DNA from: Metabacillus idriensis
Lineage (GTDB): Bacteria; Bacillota; Bacilli; Bacillales; Bacillaceae
Length of the DNA stretch: 64,000 bases
NCBI RefSeq assembly: GCF_009674765.1
Contig: NZ_WKKF01000007.1
Span: 62,001 to 126,000 of the forward strand
Direction of reading: 5' to 3'
In this document: positions 1-8,841 of the stretch, piece by piece
Layout: every line of letters begins with the position of its first letter
How positions within the stretch are numbered: the first letter of the stretch is position 1
Made by a program: the position numbers and the translations under genes
The notes under the pieces: model-generated
Told to the model about the DNA's origin: nothing
Database searches by the model: none
The model's input: only the letters and a program-made list of their open reading frames with translations

Positions 1-386
1 CAAAGAAGGAAGTCAAGCCAAAGGTTTTTCAATTAAATGAAATGCAGACCTTATTCTTCGGCGGCCTTGCGCGCCTGGATTATTTAAGCGGCGGAAGAAC
101 TTCTCTGACTTGCTACGTTCCTTCCGAACTGAATATCCACCGGACAAAACAGGAAAACGCAGATGAACTGTACAAAAGACACGCAGGTGATATGCTTACG
201 CCTCCGCGCATGGAGCAATTGGAAGAATTCCCTGAACTTACTGCGCATGAATTTACAATCAAAGAAGATAAAACAGATATTGTTTTCTCAGGACTTGGAT
301 GGGTTACTGTAAACGAAGGAAATAAGAAAGTAACAGCATATGCCCCAAAAGGTGTAAATGTTACATTGAGACCATCATTAATCTGA
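1..386 (+). CDS. yqeH: Ribosome biogenesis GTPase YqeH (3' part only)
   Basis: The reading frame is open from the first base, so the window cuts the gene; about 128 C-terminal residues remain. The GTPase motifs and zinc finger of this circularly permuted family lie outside the window. What is visible is the C-terminal region, with the stretch HAGDMLTPPRM near its middle. In Bacillus YqeH is needed for 30S subunit assembly. The assignment rests on this tail and on the downstream order aroE-yhbY-nadD-yqeK-rsfS-yqeM, which is the standard yqeH operon. It ends at TGA, 15 nt before the aroE start, so the two are probably co-transcribed. Confidence 0.85.
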   Translation, partial: KKEVKPKVFQLNEMQTLFFGGLARLDYLSGGRTSLTCYVPSELNIHRTKQENADELYKRHAGDMLTPPRMEQLEEFPELTAHEFTIKEDKTDIVFSGLGWVTVNEGNKKVTAYAPKGVNVTLRPSLI

Positions 387-401
387 TTGGGAGAGACTTT
401 C

Positions 402-1244
402 ATGAATAGAGTATATGGACTGATTGGCTGTCCTGTCGGGCATTCCATGTCACCGCTTATACACAATGATGCTTTTTTGCAAAAAGAGCTAAAAGCTTCC
501 TATCATGCATTTCATGTTGAAAAAGATGATTTGCAGACTGCGATAGCAGGAATGAAGGCTTTAGGAATAGCCGGCTTTAATGTGACCATTCCGCATAAGG
601 TTTCCATAATCCCGTATTTAGACAAGCTTGATAAAAGTGCTGAATTGCTGGGAGCGGTTAATACGGTCCTTAATAAAGATGGCTGTCTTATTGGGTATAA
701 TACAGATGGGCAGGGTTATCTGCAGTCTTTAAAACATCTTTTGAACAAACCTCTGCACGAGCAGAGGTATTTAATTATTGGCGCCGGAGGGGCTGCAAGA
801 GCGATTTATTTCACTCTTGCTGCAGAAGGCTGCGAAAGAATCGATCTTGCCAATAGGACACTTGCCAAAGCAGAACAGCTTATGAATGTATGTCCTGCAC
901 CAAGTGCCGGTAGGGTTCTCTCACTGAGCGAGTCAGAACAGAGACTTTCAGACTATGATGTCATCATTCAGACAACTGCGATCGGGATGCACCCGAATAC
1001 TGAACAGAAGCCATTTGAGCTGACAAATCTAAAAAAAGGCTCGATTGTGAGTGACATCGTCTACAATCCGGTGAAGACAGCTCTATTAAAGGAAGCGGAA
1101 ATGGCCGGAGCCCAAACCTTGAATGGAGTTGGAATGTTTGTCCATCAGGCAGCTCTTTCCTTTGAAATATGGACCGGTGAAAAGCCGAATACAGCAAGAA
1201 TGAGTAAATTAGTTTACGAACAATTAGGAGGATTTACATGTTAA
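402..1244 (+). CDS. aroE: Shikimate dehydrogenase AroE
   Basis: NADPH-dependent reduction of 3-dehydroshikimate to shikimate in aromatic amino acid synthesis. The 280-residue protein shows the shikimate-binding GCPVGHSMSP at residues 9-18, NVTIPHK with the catalytic lysine near residue 65, NTDG near 103 and the Rossmann GAGGAARA near 130. The ATG at 402 is chosen over an in-frame TTG at 387 because GGGAGAG lies just upstream of it and the protein then starts directly at the first beta strand. The 3' end overlaps yhbY by 7 nt, a sign of translational coupling in the yqeH operon. Confidence 0.95.
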   Translation: MNRVYGLIGCPVGHSMSPLIHNDAFLQKELKASYHAFHVEKDDLQTAIAGMKALGIAGFNVTIPHKVSIIPYLDKLDKSAELLGAVNTVLNKDGCLIGYNTDGQGYLQSLKHLLNKPLHEQRYLIIGAGGAARAIYFTLAAEGCERIDLANRTLAKAEQLMNVCPAPSAGRVLSLSESEQRLSDYDVIIQTTAIGMHPNTEQKPFELTNLKKGSIVSDIVYNPVKTALLKEAEMAGAQTLNGVGMFVHQAALSFEIWTGEKPNTARMSKLVYEQLGGFTC

Positions 1245-1531
1245 CTGGTAAACAAAAACGTTTTTTACGTTCAGAAGCACATCATTTAAACCCGATTTTC
1301 CAAGTGGGCAAAGGCGGGGTAAATGAAAATATGATCCAGCAGATTGCTGATGTACTTGAAGTCAGAGAATTGATCAAGGTCAGTATTCTTCAGAACTGTG
1401 AAGAGGATCGCGATTCAGTAGCAGCAGCACTGTCAAAAGGAGCAAAAGCCGAGCTTGTTCAAGTAATCGGCAACACGATCGTGTTATATAAAGAATCAAA
1501 AGAAAATAAACAGCTTAAACTGCCTAGATAA
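1238..1531 (+). CDS. yhbY: Ribosome assembly RNA-binding protein YhbY
   Basis: A 97-residue single-domain CRM protein (B. subtilis YqeI). Members bind pre-50S particles. The N-terminus [15 protein letters not shown] and the following [11 protein letters not shown] loop (the GxxG-type RNA-binding element) are typical. The start overlaps the end of aroE by 7 nt and has AGGAGG 10 nt upstream, inside aroE. Length matches the family. It sits between aroE and nadD as in other Bacillaceae. Confidence 0.93.
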   Translation: MLTGKQKRFLRSEAHHLNPIFQVGKGGVNENMIQQIADVLEVRELIKVSILQNCEEDRDSVAAALSKGAKAELVQVIGNTIVLYKESKENKQLKLPR

Positions 1532-1548
1532 ATGGAGAGGTTGCGAAG

Positions 1549-2118
1549 ATGAGGAAAATCGGAATATTTGGAGGCACATTTGATCCTCCTCATTTTGGAC
1601 ATTTATTAATGGCAAGTGAAGTATTGCATTCTCTTCATCTTCATGAAATTTGGTTTATGCCAAACCAAAATCCGCCCCATAAGGACAGCGATGACACAAC
1701 GGACAGCATACACAGGCTACACATGCTTCAGCTATGTACAGAAAAGCGGCCAGGATTTAAGGTTCAGAGCATTGAATTTGAGAGAAATGGCCCTTCGTAC
1801 ACCTACGATACAATTATTTTGCTGAAAAACCAATTTCCAGACTGCACGTTTTACTTTATTATTGGAGCAGACATGATTGAATTTCTGCCTAAATGGCATA
1901 AAATTGATCAGCTGATTGAACTAGTTCAATTTGTAGGCGTTAAACGTGCAGGCTTTGAATCAGATACAGAATATCCAGTCATTGAAGTCGATGCGCCACT
2001 TTTTGAAGTATCTTCTACTATGCTTAGAGAACGGATAAGACTTGGCCGTTCAACAGATTATTTACTGCCGGATGAAGTGAGAGGCTATATTGAGGAGAAT
2101 CACTTATATGGAACGTGA
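1549..2118 (+). CDS. nadD: Nicotinate-nucleotide adenylyltransferase NadD
   Basis: Transfers AMP from ATP to nicotinate mononucleotide, the penultimate step of NAD synthesis. The 189-residue protein has the nucleotidyltransferase signature [12 protein letters not shown] at residues 8-19, where the two histidines bind ATP phosphates, and SSTMLRERI near residue 160, the second ATP motif. GAGAGG precedes the ATG. Its end overlaps the yqeK start by 11 nt. Confidence 0.95.
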   Translation: MRKIGIFGGTFDPPHFGHLLMASEVLHSLHLHEIWFMPNQNPPHKDSDDTTDSIHRLHMLQLCTEKRPGFKVQSIEFERNGPSYTYDTIILLKNQFPDCTFYFIIGADMIEFLPKWHKIDQLIELVQFVGVKRAGFESDTEYPVIEVDAPLFEVSSTMLRERIRLGRSTDYLLPDEVRGYIEENHLYGT

Positions 2119-2686
2119 AAAAGCATTAGCTTTAGTGAAGGATCATTTAACAGATCACAGATATGAGCATACAATCGGGGTAATGGAAACGGCAATTGCA
2201 CTTGCAAAACAATATGGAGCAGATGTGAAAAAAGCTGAGACAGCAGCCATTTTTCACGATTATGCAAAGTTCCGCAGCAACGATGAGATGAAACAAATCA
2301 TTATCGAGCAGAATATGACTAAGGAATTGTTAATTCACAGTCCGGAATTATGGCATGCTCCAGTAGGTGCTTATCTTGTTGAAAAAGAAGCAGGCATAAA
2401 TGATGCAGAGGTTTTGGATGCAATCCGGTACCATACATCTGGAAGAGAAAATATGACTTTGCTTGATAAAGTTATTTATGTTGCAGATTATATTGAACCT
2501 GGAAGAATCTTTCCGGGTGCAGATGAAGTAAGAGAGCTTGCAAAGAATGATTTAAATAAAGCACTGATTGTGTCGATGAAAAATACGATTTTATTTTTGC
2601 TGAAAAAAAATCAGGCAATCTATCCAGAGACTCTGCAATCTTACAATTTTTTGGTTTTTGAAGAAAAAGGAGGAACATTATATTGA
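2108..2686 (+). CDS. yqeK: HD-domain hydrolase YqeK
   Basis: A 192-residue HD-superfamily protein. Characterised YqeK proteins are symmetrical diadenosine tetraphosphate (Ap4A) hydrolases. Metal ligands are visible at His21, the HD pair at 50-51 (FHDYAKF) and further histidines near residues 77-107. I start at the ATG at 2108, preceded by GAGGAG, rather than at an in-frame TTG 18 nt upstream. The gene overlaps nadD and its last codon overlaps the rsfS start. Confidence 0.9.
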   Translation: MEREKALALVKDHLTDHRYEHTIGVMETAIALAKQYGADVKKAETAAIFHDYAKFRSNDEMKQIIIEQNMTKELLIHSPELWHAPVGAYLVEKEAGINDAEVLDAIRYHTSGRENMTLLDKVIYVADYIEPGRIFPGADEVRELAKNDLNKALIVSMKNTILFLLKKNQAIYPETLQSYNFLVFEEKGGTLY

Positions 2687-3039
2687 CTGGTAAAGAAACG
2701 TTGGCAATTGTAGCAAAAGCAGCAGATGACAAAAGAGGAGAAGATATCGTAGCTCTGAAAATGGAAGGAATCTCATTAATCGCAGATTACTTCTTAATTT
2801 GTCACGGAAATTCAGATAAACAAGTACAGGCAATTGCAAGAGAGATGAAAGATCAGGCGGGACAAAACGGCATTGAGGTAAAGCGCCTGGAAGGATTTGA
2901 TGAAGCACGCTGGGTGCTGATTGACATGGGTGATGTTGTTGCACACGTCTTCCATAAAGATGAGCGAAACTATTACAAGCTTGAAAAACTTTGGGGAGAT
3001 GCTCCATCTGAAAATCTGGAGAAAGTCCTTTCACAATGA
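2683..3039 (+). CDS. rsfS: Ribosomal silencing factor RsfS
   Basis: A 118-residue protein of the RsfS/YbeB/Iojap family (B. subtilis YqeL). Members bind L14 on the 50S subunit and block subunit joining when nutrients are scarce. Conserved features seen are DDKRGEDIVALKM near residue 20, a DYFLICHGNSDKQVQAI stretch in mid-protein, and DVVAHVFHKDERNYY towards the end. It starts at TTG with AAGGAGG 9 nt upstream, and that TTG overlaps the TGA of yqeK, indicating coupled translation. Confidence 0.94.
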   Translation: MTGKETLAIVAKAADDKRGEDIVALKMEGISLIADYFLICHGNSDKQVQAIAREMKDQAGQNGIEVKRLEGFDEARWVLIDMGDVVAHVFHKDERNYYKLEKLWGDAPSENLEKVLSQ

Positions 3040-3779
3040 TTTATAAAGGGTTTGCCGAGATTTATGATGAACTGATGAAAGAGGCTCCTTATACCCTCTG
3101 GACAGAGTTCCTTCATGAAAGGATGGCCAAGTTTGGAAATGGCGGAACCAATGTCCTTGATTTAGGCTGCGGCACTGGAGAAATTTCCATCAGGCTGAAA
3201 CAAAAAGGATATCAAGTTACAGGGATGGACATCAGCGAAGAAATGCTGTCTATTGCCTTTCAGAAAACGGCAGCCGAAGGATTAAGCATTCCATTTTTTC
3301 AGCATGATATGAGATTGCCGAGTGAGCTTGGCCAATTGTTTGACGGCATTTTTATCTGCTGTGATTCTCTTAATTACCTGGACACAGAAGAAGATGTTCA
3401 TGCGGCATTAAATGCTGCATTTGACCAGCTTGCTCCGGGGGGGATCCTTGTTTTTGATGTGCATTCCTTATATAAAATACATGAAATATTCAATGAAGCT
3501 ACATTTGCAGATAATAACGATGAAGTTAGTTATATTTGGAACAGCTTTATTGGAGATGCACCGGACAGCATTGAACACGATTTGTCCTTCTTTGTAAAGC
3601 GGGGTTCAATGTATGAGAGATTTGATGAATATCATACCCAAAGAACTTACTCTGTAAATCAATATGAAGAGATGATTAAACAAGCAGGTTTTTCTTTACT
3701 CGAGATAACGGCAGATTTTAAAAATCAGCCTCCTGAATCTCATTCTGAGAGAATCTTTTTTGTCGCTGCAAAGAAATAA
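3036..3779 (+). CDS. yqeM: Class I SAM-dependent methyltransferase YqeM
   Basis: A 247-residue methyltransferase with the SAM-binding motif I VLDLGCGTGE at residues 40-49, an acidic residue after strand 2 (TGMDISEEML) and HDMRLP before motif IV. The substrate is not established for this family. It overlaps rsfS by 4 nt and is the last gene of the yqeH operon, as a strong terminator follows one base after its stop. The N-terminus FAEIYDELM resembles other YqeM proteins. Confidence 0.88.
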   Translation: MIYKGFAEIYDELMKEAPYTLWTEFLHERMAKFGNGGTNVLDLGCGTGEISIRLKQKGYQVTGMDISEEMLSIAFQKTAAEGLSIPFFQHDMRLPSELGQLFDGIFICCDSLNYLDTEEDVHAALNAAFDQLAPGGILVFDVHSLYKIHEIFNEATFADNNDEVSYIWNSFIGDAPDSIEHDLSFFVKRGSMYERFDEYHTQRTYSVNQYEEMIKQAGFSLLEITADFKNQPPESHSERIFFVAAKK

Positions 3780-3815
3780 AAACCATCGAATATATTTTTC
3801 GATGGTTTTTTTTTA
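3780..3815 (+). terminator. Terminator of the yqeH-yqeM operon
   Basis: A perfect 10-bp stem (3781-3790 with 3798-3807) is followed by eight or more T residues. A short A-run on its left means it may also work weakly for comER, which converges on it from the minus strand. Confidence 0.85.
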
Positions 3816-3859
3816 TAGGCCGGAAGGAAAATAGAAATGGATGGAGAAATCCTACTATA

Positions 3860-4684
3860 TCACTCATATCTTTCGAATTGTTCTTTTACCTCTCTTAGGT
3901 CCTCATTGTATTTCCTGTGAGTTCTCTGAAATAAGTGCTCAAACACCTCCCCGATTTCTGCTTCCATTACACTTATGCCTTCGCCAGTTACGCCGCCTTT
4001 TACGCACACCTTCTCCTGCAATGTTGGAAGTGTATACAGTTCGCTCTCCAGCAGCTTTCCAAGACCGATGACCATTTCACTCGTCAATTGAACCGCCTGA
4101 TGTTTTGTAATTTCTGTCTCTCTGACTGCGGCATCAATAAATCTTTGAAGAAGATAGCTGAAAAATGCCGGACCGCAGCTCACGATATCGGATGAAACTC
4201 TTGTGATGTGATCGTCGATTGTAAAAGGATTTGAAATGGCCTGAAATAATTCTTCAATTGACTTCCGCATAGATGGGCTGCAGTTTCCATAAGTAAGCAG
4301 CGACACACCTGATAGGGCCCGGTTTGTTATGCTTGGAATGGCACGGGCGACCTGGCAATTAACTATAGATTGAAGCTGCTCAACATTAATTGGGCTTGTT
4401 ATAGAGATGATGCACTGATCTTTTCGTAAATAGGGTGATAATTTTACTAAAAGGGGGTGAATGTCAAGCGGCTTCACACATATAAAAATAAGCTCAGTTT
4501 GCCGAGCGATTTCTTCAGGTGTTAAATACAAGTTTATTTTTGGATACTCTTTTTTAAGATTTGCCGCTTTCTCAAACGTTCGATTTGTAATATGAATGGC
4601 TGAGGGCTTAAGTGCATTCGATTCAATAAACGCTTCAATTAATATTTTCCCCATATTCCCTGTTCCAATAAAGCCTGCGTTCAA
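3860..4684 (-). CDS. comER: Late competence protein ComER (P5C reductase-like)
   Basis: A 274-residue member of the pyrroline-5-carboxylate reductase family with the N-terminal dinucleotide-binding motif GFIGTGNMG at residues 4-12. It lies divergently in front of comEA, which is the fixed position of comER in Bacillus. Its exact biochemical role is unclear; in B. subtilis it is not needed for transformation, and in other bacilli it has been linked to biofilm and sporulation. The start chosen is TTG, with AAGGAGGGG about 8 nt upstream; a longer frame to 4765 would have no ribosome site and would overlap comEA. Confidence 0.87.
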   Translation of the reverse strand: MNAGFIGTGNMGKILIEAFIESNALKPSAIHITNRTFEKAANLKKEYPKINLYLTPEEIARQTELIFICVKPLDIHPLLVKLSPYLRKDQCIISITSPINVEQLQSIVNCQVARAIPSITNRALSGVSLLTYGNCSPSMRKSIEELFQAISNPFTIDDHITRVSSDIVSCGPAFFSYLLQRFIDAAVRETEITKHQAVQLTSEMVIGLGKLLESELYTLPTLQEKVCVKGGVTGEGISVMEAEIGEVFEHLFQRTHRKYNEDLREVKEQFERYE

Positions 4685-4768
4685 TGTTTCATCCCCTCCT
4701 TTAACATACTTTCTCCTACACTTTATGAAAAAAGATGAAAAAATATGAATCACATGAAGGAGCAATGC

Positions 4769-5395
4769 ATGGAATTTCTAAAAAAATATAAATATTTAGT
4801 TGGTGTGATTGGAATTGCGGCAGCTATTTTTCTGCATCAAACGTACCAAAATTCAATACCGGCAGAACAAAACCCTCAAATGAACGAAGATGAAGCTGCT
4901 TTATTAACCGGAGAGCAGGTTTTAAAAGAAGAGCGTGATTCAGAAGTGATTGAAGCAGAACAGACAGTCATTGTTGATGTGAAAGGCGAAGTTCAAAAGC
5001 CTGGTGTATATGAAATGAAGACCGGAGAAAGGTTACATCATGTGATAGAAAAAGCAGGAGGCTTAACGAATGCCGCGGATGCCATTCAAATCAATCTTGC
5101 AGCGCTCCTTGAGGATGGAATGGTTGTCTATATTCCAAAACAGGGTGAGACCGCAGAAGATCTAGTTCAGCAGCCTGCAGCAGCAGCTGATGCTGGAGAG
5201 CAGAAAGTCAATCTTAATAAAGCAACAGCAGAGGATCTTCAGACGCTTACAGGGATAGGCCCTGCAAAGGCAGAAGCAATTCTTTCATACCGGGAAGAAG
5301 CGGGCGGTTTCAAAACGATAGAGGATCTTATGAACGTTTCAGGAATTGGGGAAAAATCGTTCGAAAAATTAAAAGACAGTATTTCAGTAAAATGA
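4769..5395 (+). CDS. comEA: Competence DNA receptor ComEA
   Basis: A 208-residue membrane-anchored double-stranded DNA-binding protein for transformation. It shows one N-terminal membrane segment (about residues 8-24), a linker, an SLBB-like domain (VDVKGEVQKPGVYEM near 70) and a C-terminal tandem helix-hairpin-helix (NLNKATAEDLQTLTGIG, then FKTIEDLMNVSGIG). The ATG at 4769 has AAGGAG 6 nt upstream; two in-frame ATGs at 4745 and 4754 are less well placed. I found no clear ComK box (paired AAAA-N5-TTTT) in the 84 bp shared with comER. Confidence 0.93.
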   Translation: MEFLKKYKYLVGVIGIAAAIFLHQTYQNSIPAEQNPQMNEDEAALLTGEQVLKEERDSEVIEAEQTVIVDVKGEVQKPGVYEMKTGERLHHVIEKAGGLTNAADAIQINLAALLEDGMVVYIPKQGETAEDLVQQPAAAADAGEQKVNLNKATAEDLQTLTGIGPAKAEAILSYREEAGGFKTIEDLMNVSGIGEKSFEKLKDSISVK

Positions 5396-5396
5396 A

Positions 5397-5426
5397 TTGA
5401 CGGGCTTTTCCTACTATCGATACACT
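5397..5426 (+). promoter_or_regulatory. Possible sigma-A promoter before comEB
   Basis: TTGACG (5397-5402) and TACACT (5421-5426) are 18 nt apart in the short gap between comEA and comEB. It would allow comEB-comEC expression apart from comEA. Sequence match only. Confidence 0.35.
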
Positions 5427-5466
5427 AAAGGAAGAGCTACAGCTACTTCAACAAATGGGGGATAAC

Positions 5467-6015
5467 ATGAACAGAATTTCCTGGAATCAGTATTTTATGG
5501 CGCAAAGTCATCTGCTTGCTTTAAGAAGCACATGTACTCGCCTTGCAGTAGGAGCTACAATTGTCAGGGACAAGCGCATTATTGCCGGAGGATATAACGG
5601 TTCAATTGCAGGAGGCGTTCATTGCATTGATGAGGGATGCTATGTCATCGATAATCACTGTGTCAGGACCATTCATGCAGAAATGAATGCTCTGCTGCAA
5701 TGTGCTAAATTTGGCGTGCCGACCGCAGGCGCAGAAATATATGTGACACATTTTCCTTGTCTGCAATGCTGCAAAGCCCTTATTCAAAGCGGCATCAAAA
5801 AGGTCTATTTTGCGGAAAGCTACAAAAATCATCCGTATGCAGCGGAGTTATTTGAACAAGCTGGCGTTCATGTAGAGCAGGTTGAGGCGAATGCAGACCC
5901 TTTTGCTTTTGAACAGAGAAAATTCATCGACGAACTGCTTGAAAAGATAAATGATGACGAAGAACGCAACTTGCTTTTAGAAAAAGCAAATAAGCTGTTC
6001 AAAAGCAACGTATAA
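5467..6015 (+). CDS. comEB: Deoxycytidylate deaminase family protein ComEB
   Basis: A 182-residue zinc-dependent deaminase of the dCMP deaminase family, expected to convert dCMP to dUMP. It carries the catalytic HAEMNAL (zinc-binding His and proton-shuttling Glu) and the second zinc motif PCLQCC. It lies between comEA and comEC; in B. subtilis it is dispensable for DNA uptake itself. The ATG at 5467 gives the family-typical start MNRISWNQYFMAQSHLLALR; an in-frame ATG at 5455 is possible but has no better ribosome site. Confidence 0.93.
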   Translation: MNRISWNQYFMAQSHLLALRSTCTRLAVGATIVRDKRIIAGGYNGSIAGGVHCIDEGCYVIDNHCVRTIHAEMNALLQCAKFGVPTAGAEIYVTHFPCLQCCKALIQSGIKKVYFAESYKNHPYAAELFEQAGVHVEQVEANADPFAFEQRKFIDELLEKINDDEERNLLLEKANKLFKSNV

Positions 6016-6022
6016 TTTCAGC

Positions 6023-8356
6023 ATGTCTAAAATAAGCTATCAAGGAAAGCTCATCTATTTTGCGGCAGCAGCCGGTTTAGCCGTTGCTGCTGCAAAATTT
6101 CCATTCCATCCGATATCCTCCTTCACCTTTCTTCTTTTTTGCGCCTATCTTCTTTTTCGCAAAAAATCGACTTTGCTGATTGGCTGTATGGCCATTTTTA
6201 TTCTCTTCATATTTCATTTCTATGCAGTAGAAAAAAGCAATGCATCAAGGTTTAATAAGGGCAAAATAACCATTCAGGGCGAATTCGCTGAGTTTCCTCA
6301 AATAGACGGCAATCAAATGAAGGGTGTTATAAATGTTAATCAAGAAAAAATAAGTGCCGTATACTATTTCAGTTCAGAGGAAGAGAAAAACAGGTACAGG
6401 CTATTGCAGCTCAGCACAATTTGTACTTTTAAAGGGGAATTAAAGCCTCCTAAACATGCAACCAACCCAAATGCATTTGATTACGCGGATTACCTTAAAA
6501 ACAATCGGATTCATTGGATTCTTAAGGCCGATTCAATTGACCAATGCAGGAAAGAAAATCAAACGCTGTCTGAAAAACTGAAAGAATTCAGACAAGATGG
6601 CATTCTGTTTATTTCTAAGGTATTTCCGGAGGAATCCCGGGGAATTGTGCAAGCACTTCTTTACGGGGAGCGTACTAATATTTCCGAAGATATAAATAAG
6701 GCATATCAGGAGCTTGGCATCGTTCATTTACTTGCGATCTCTGGTCTTCATGTCGGTATTTTAGTTTCCGGGCTCTACTTTATCTTGATCAGGTCAGGAA
6801 TGACTCATGAAAAAACGAAACTTCTTTTAATCCTCTCATTGCCGGTTTATTGCATAATTGCTGGAGGGGCGCCTTCCGTCCTCAGGGCTGCAGGGATGAG
6901 CATGCTTTATCTTGCATCAAAACAATTGAAGCTGCAGCTCTCCACAATTGATGTTATTTCCGTTGCGTTTCTTTTTTTGCTTTTTGCAGATCCATATTAT
7001 TTATTTAATGTCGGCTTTCAATTATCCTTTTCAGTGAGTATGGCCCTTATTCTGTCAGCCAGGGCATTTTCAAAAATGCCTTACCGCTTTTATCAGCTGG
7101 TTGCGGTATCATCAGTTGCCCAGCTCGCATCCCTTCCGGTCATTTTGTACAATTTTTATCAAATCTCCCTGTTAAGTCTGCCGATGAATCTTCTGTTTGT
7201 GCCTTTTTACTCCGTAGTGATTCTTCCTTTATCACTTATCTCAGTGCTTGCGATGATTATTTTTCCCCCATTAGGATCATTTCTGATCGTTTTCACGGAT
7301 CTTGTGCTGCAAATCAGCAATGATTTTGTGCTGTTTATTAACAGATTTCCTTCATTTATGCTTCTATTTGGCAAACCATCTTTTTTCTTTTTGTTTCTAT
7401 TTACATTGTTTTTATGTCAGGCATTTATTGCATATGAGAAATCCCATCGATTGAAAGAAATGAGGCTTTTCGTTTCATTTCTGGTGCTTCTGCTTTTTTA
7501 TCAGCACGAATCGGAGTATTTTGTTCAAACGGGTGAGATCGTGATGCTTGATGTTGGACAGGGTGATTCTATTTACCTCTCTGCACCGCATAATCAAGGG
7601 ACATACTTAATCGATACTGGCGGTATGCTGACATTTAATCAGGAAAAATGGAAAGAAAAAAGCAGCTCTTATTCAATTGCTGAAGATACACTTATTCCTT
7701 TTTTAAAATCAAAAGGCAAAAGAACCCTGGATAAACTGATACTGACTCATGGAGATGCAGACCACGCCGGGGAGGTCATCGATCTTCTTAATGAAATACG
7801 TGTCTTAGAGCTGATCGTGCCATATGGTTTTTTAAGAGGGAAATTTGAGCAGGAAATTATCGATAAAGCGAAAAGTACAGGGACGGAGGTTTCCGTTTTG
7901 AAAAGCGGTGACGCTGTATCTGACCATTTTTTCAAATTGCACATTTTATCTCCAATCGCGTTATCAGAGAGTGAAAATGACGATTCACTAGTTATATTTG
8001 CAAAGATTGGAGGATTGAAGTGGCTGTTTACGGGTGATTTAGAACACGAAGGAGAAAAGCGTATCCTTGAAAAATATAAAGGACTAAAAACCGACGTATT
8101 AAAGGTTGGTCATCATGGAAGCAAAGGTTCTACATCCGAATCGTTTTTAAAGCAGCTTCAGCCGGAGTTTGCTTTCATTTCAGCAGGTGAGAACAACCGG
8201 TATAACCATCCTCATGATGAAGTCCTTCAGCTATTGAAGAAATATGATGTATCAGATCTTCAAACAAAAAGGGATGGTTCGATTACGTATAAATTTCACG
8301 GTGACAGTGGAACGTTTTCCGTGCAGCCTCCATACGATAGCGTATCAGATAAATGA
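6023..8356 (+). CDS. comEC: DNA internalisation protein ComEC/Rec2
   Basis: A 777-residue polytopic membrane protein that forms the channel for single-stranded transforming DNA. Order seen: N-terminal membrane helices (about 10-65), a soluble OB-like segment, the Competence domain with many helices (about 215-490; HLLAISGLHVGIL at its start), then a C-terminal metallo-beta-lactamase-like domain with LDVGQGDSIYL, THGDADHAGE and KVGHHGSKGSTS. The latter may be the nuclease that degrades the non-transported strand. Intact and full length, suggesting a functional uptake system. Confidence 0.95.
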   Translation: MSKISYQGKLIYFAAAAGLAVAAAKFPFHPISSFTFLLFCAYLLFRKKSTLLIGCMAIFILFIFHFYAVEKSNASRFNKGKITIQGEFAEFPQIDGNQMKGVINVNQEKISAVYYFSSEEEKNRYRLLQLSTICTFKGELKPPKHATNPNAFDYADYLKNNRIHWILKADSIDQCRKENQTLSEKLKEFRQDGILFISKVFPEESRGIVQALLYGERTNISEDINKAYQELGIVHLLAISGLHVGILVSGLYFILIRSGMTHEKTKLLLILSLPVYCIIAGGAPSVLRAAGMSMLYLASKQLKLQLSTIDVISVAFLFLLFADPYYLFNVGFQLSFSVSMALILSARAFSKMPYRFYQLVAVSSVAQLASLPVILYNFYQISLLSLPMNLLFVPFYSVVILPLSLISVLAMIIFPPLGSFLIVFTDLVLQISNDFVLFINRFPSFMLLFGKPSFFFLFLFTLFLCQAFIAYEKSHRLKEMRLFVSFLVLLLFYQHESEYFVQTGEIVMLDVGQGDSIYLSAPHNQGTYLIDTGGMLTFNQEKWKEKSSSYSIAEDTLIPFLKSKGKRTLDKLILTHGDADHAGEVIDLLNEIRVLELIVPYGFLRGKFEQEIIDKAKSTGTEVSVLKSGDAVSDHFFKLHILSPIALSESENDDSLVIFAKIGGLKWLFTGDLEHEGEKRILEKYKGLKTDVLKVGHHGSKGSTSESFLKQLQPEFAFISAGENNRYNHPHDEVLQLLKKYDVSDLQTKRDGSITYKFHGDSGTFSVQPPYDSVSDK

Positions 8357-8361
8357 TTGAT

Positions 8362-8393
8362 GAAAATAAAAAAGAGACTGCTCTGCAGTCTCT
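8362..8393 (-). terminator. Terminator of yqzM, possibly shared with comEC
   Basis: A perfect 9-bp stem AGAGACTGC/GCAGTCTCT with a 3-nt loop (8373-8393) is flanked on the left by an A-run, which reads as a T-run on the minus strand. It lies between the converging comEC and yqzM genes; on the plus strand the U-tract is poor. Confidence 0.7.
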
Positions 8394-8405
8394 ATGTAAG
8401 GGTTG

Positions 8406-8540
8406 TCATGAACCGATTAACTTAATAACTGTCGCTAATACGAAAATAGTGGCAAAAAAGCCAAATGAAACGATAAATCCTACTCCCGAGTCTACTGCAT
8501 CGTTGCGTTTGCTTTGAACATTCTTTTCAAATTCATTCAC
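8406..8540 (-). CDS. yqzM: YqzM family small membrane protein
   Basis: A 44-residue protein starting at GTG with a GGAGGGG site upstream (minus strand). It begins MNEFEKNVQSKRNDAVDSG, followed by one hydrophobic segment of about 20 residues (FIVSFGFFATIFVLATVIKL) and ends IGS. The N-terminal half and position between comEC and holA match YqzM of B. subtilis. Function unknown; a single-pass membrane peptide. Confidence 0.85.
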   Translation of the reverse strand: MNEFEKNVQSKRNDAVDSGVGFIVSFGFFATIFVLATVIKLIGS

Positions 8541-8841
8541 AATTTACCCCTCCTATATGCCTTATAGTATAAGCCAAATCATACAAAAAATCTATCATTT
8601 TCCAATATGGGTTTTGACAACACTTTACACCTATAGAAACCCATCCGCGTGTGAAAAATAATTACAACATATCGATCGCTTACCTGCACATGTATCCTGG
8701 GGCATGGGCGGTGGCGTTTATATATAGGGGAACCGGCTTAGCCTGTTCCCTGTTCATTTTGCCCATTTACAAAATCCGTACTTGCTAAACAGGCAGGGGA
8801 CCGATAGGATTAGAAAAGAATGATTGAAACTGGGTGATAAA
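8541..8841. other. Intergenic region between yqzM and holA
   Basis: No gene seen. It must hold the divergent promoters for yqzM and holA, but I could not settle on good -35/-10 pairs; a TTGACA at about 8614 has no -10 at proper spacing. The main feature is an imperfect hairpin at 8728-8750, GGGAAC and GGC pairing with GCC and GTTCCC around a TTA loop, without a following T-run. Confidence 0.5.

Noticed and set aside
4685-4768. ComK box in the comER-comEA region
   Set aside because: A-rich runs occur, but no paired AAAA-N5-TTTT boxes at proper spacing.
8614-8640. TTGACA as the holA promoter
   Set aside because: No -10 at 16-18 nt; TATAGA follows at only 12 nt.
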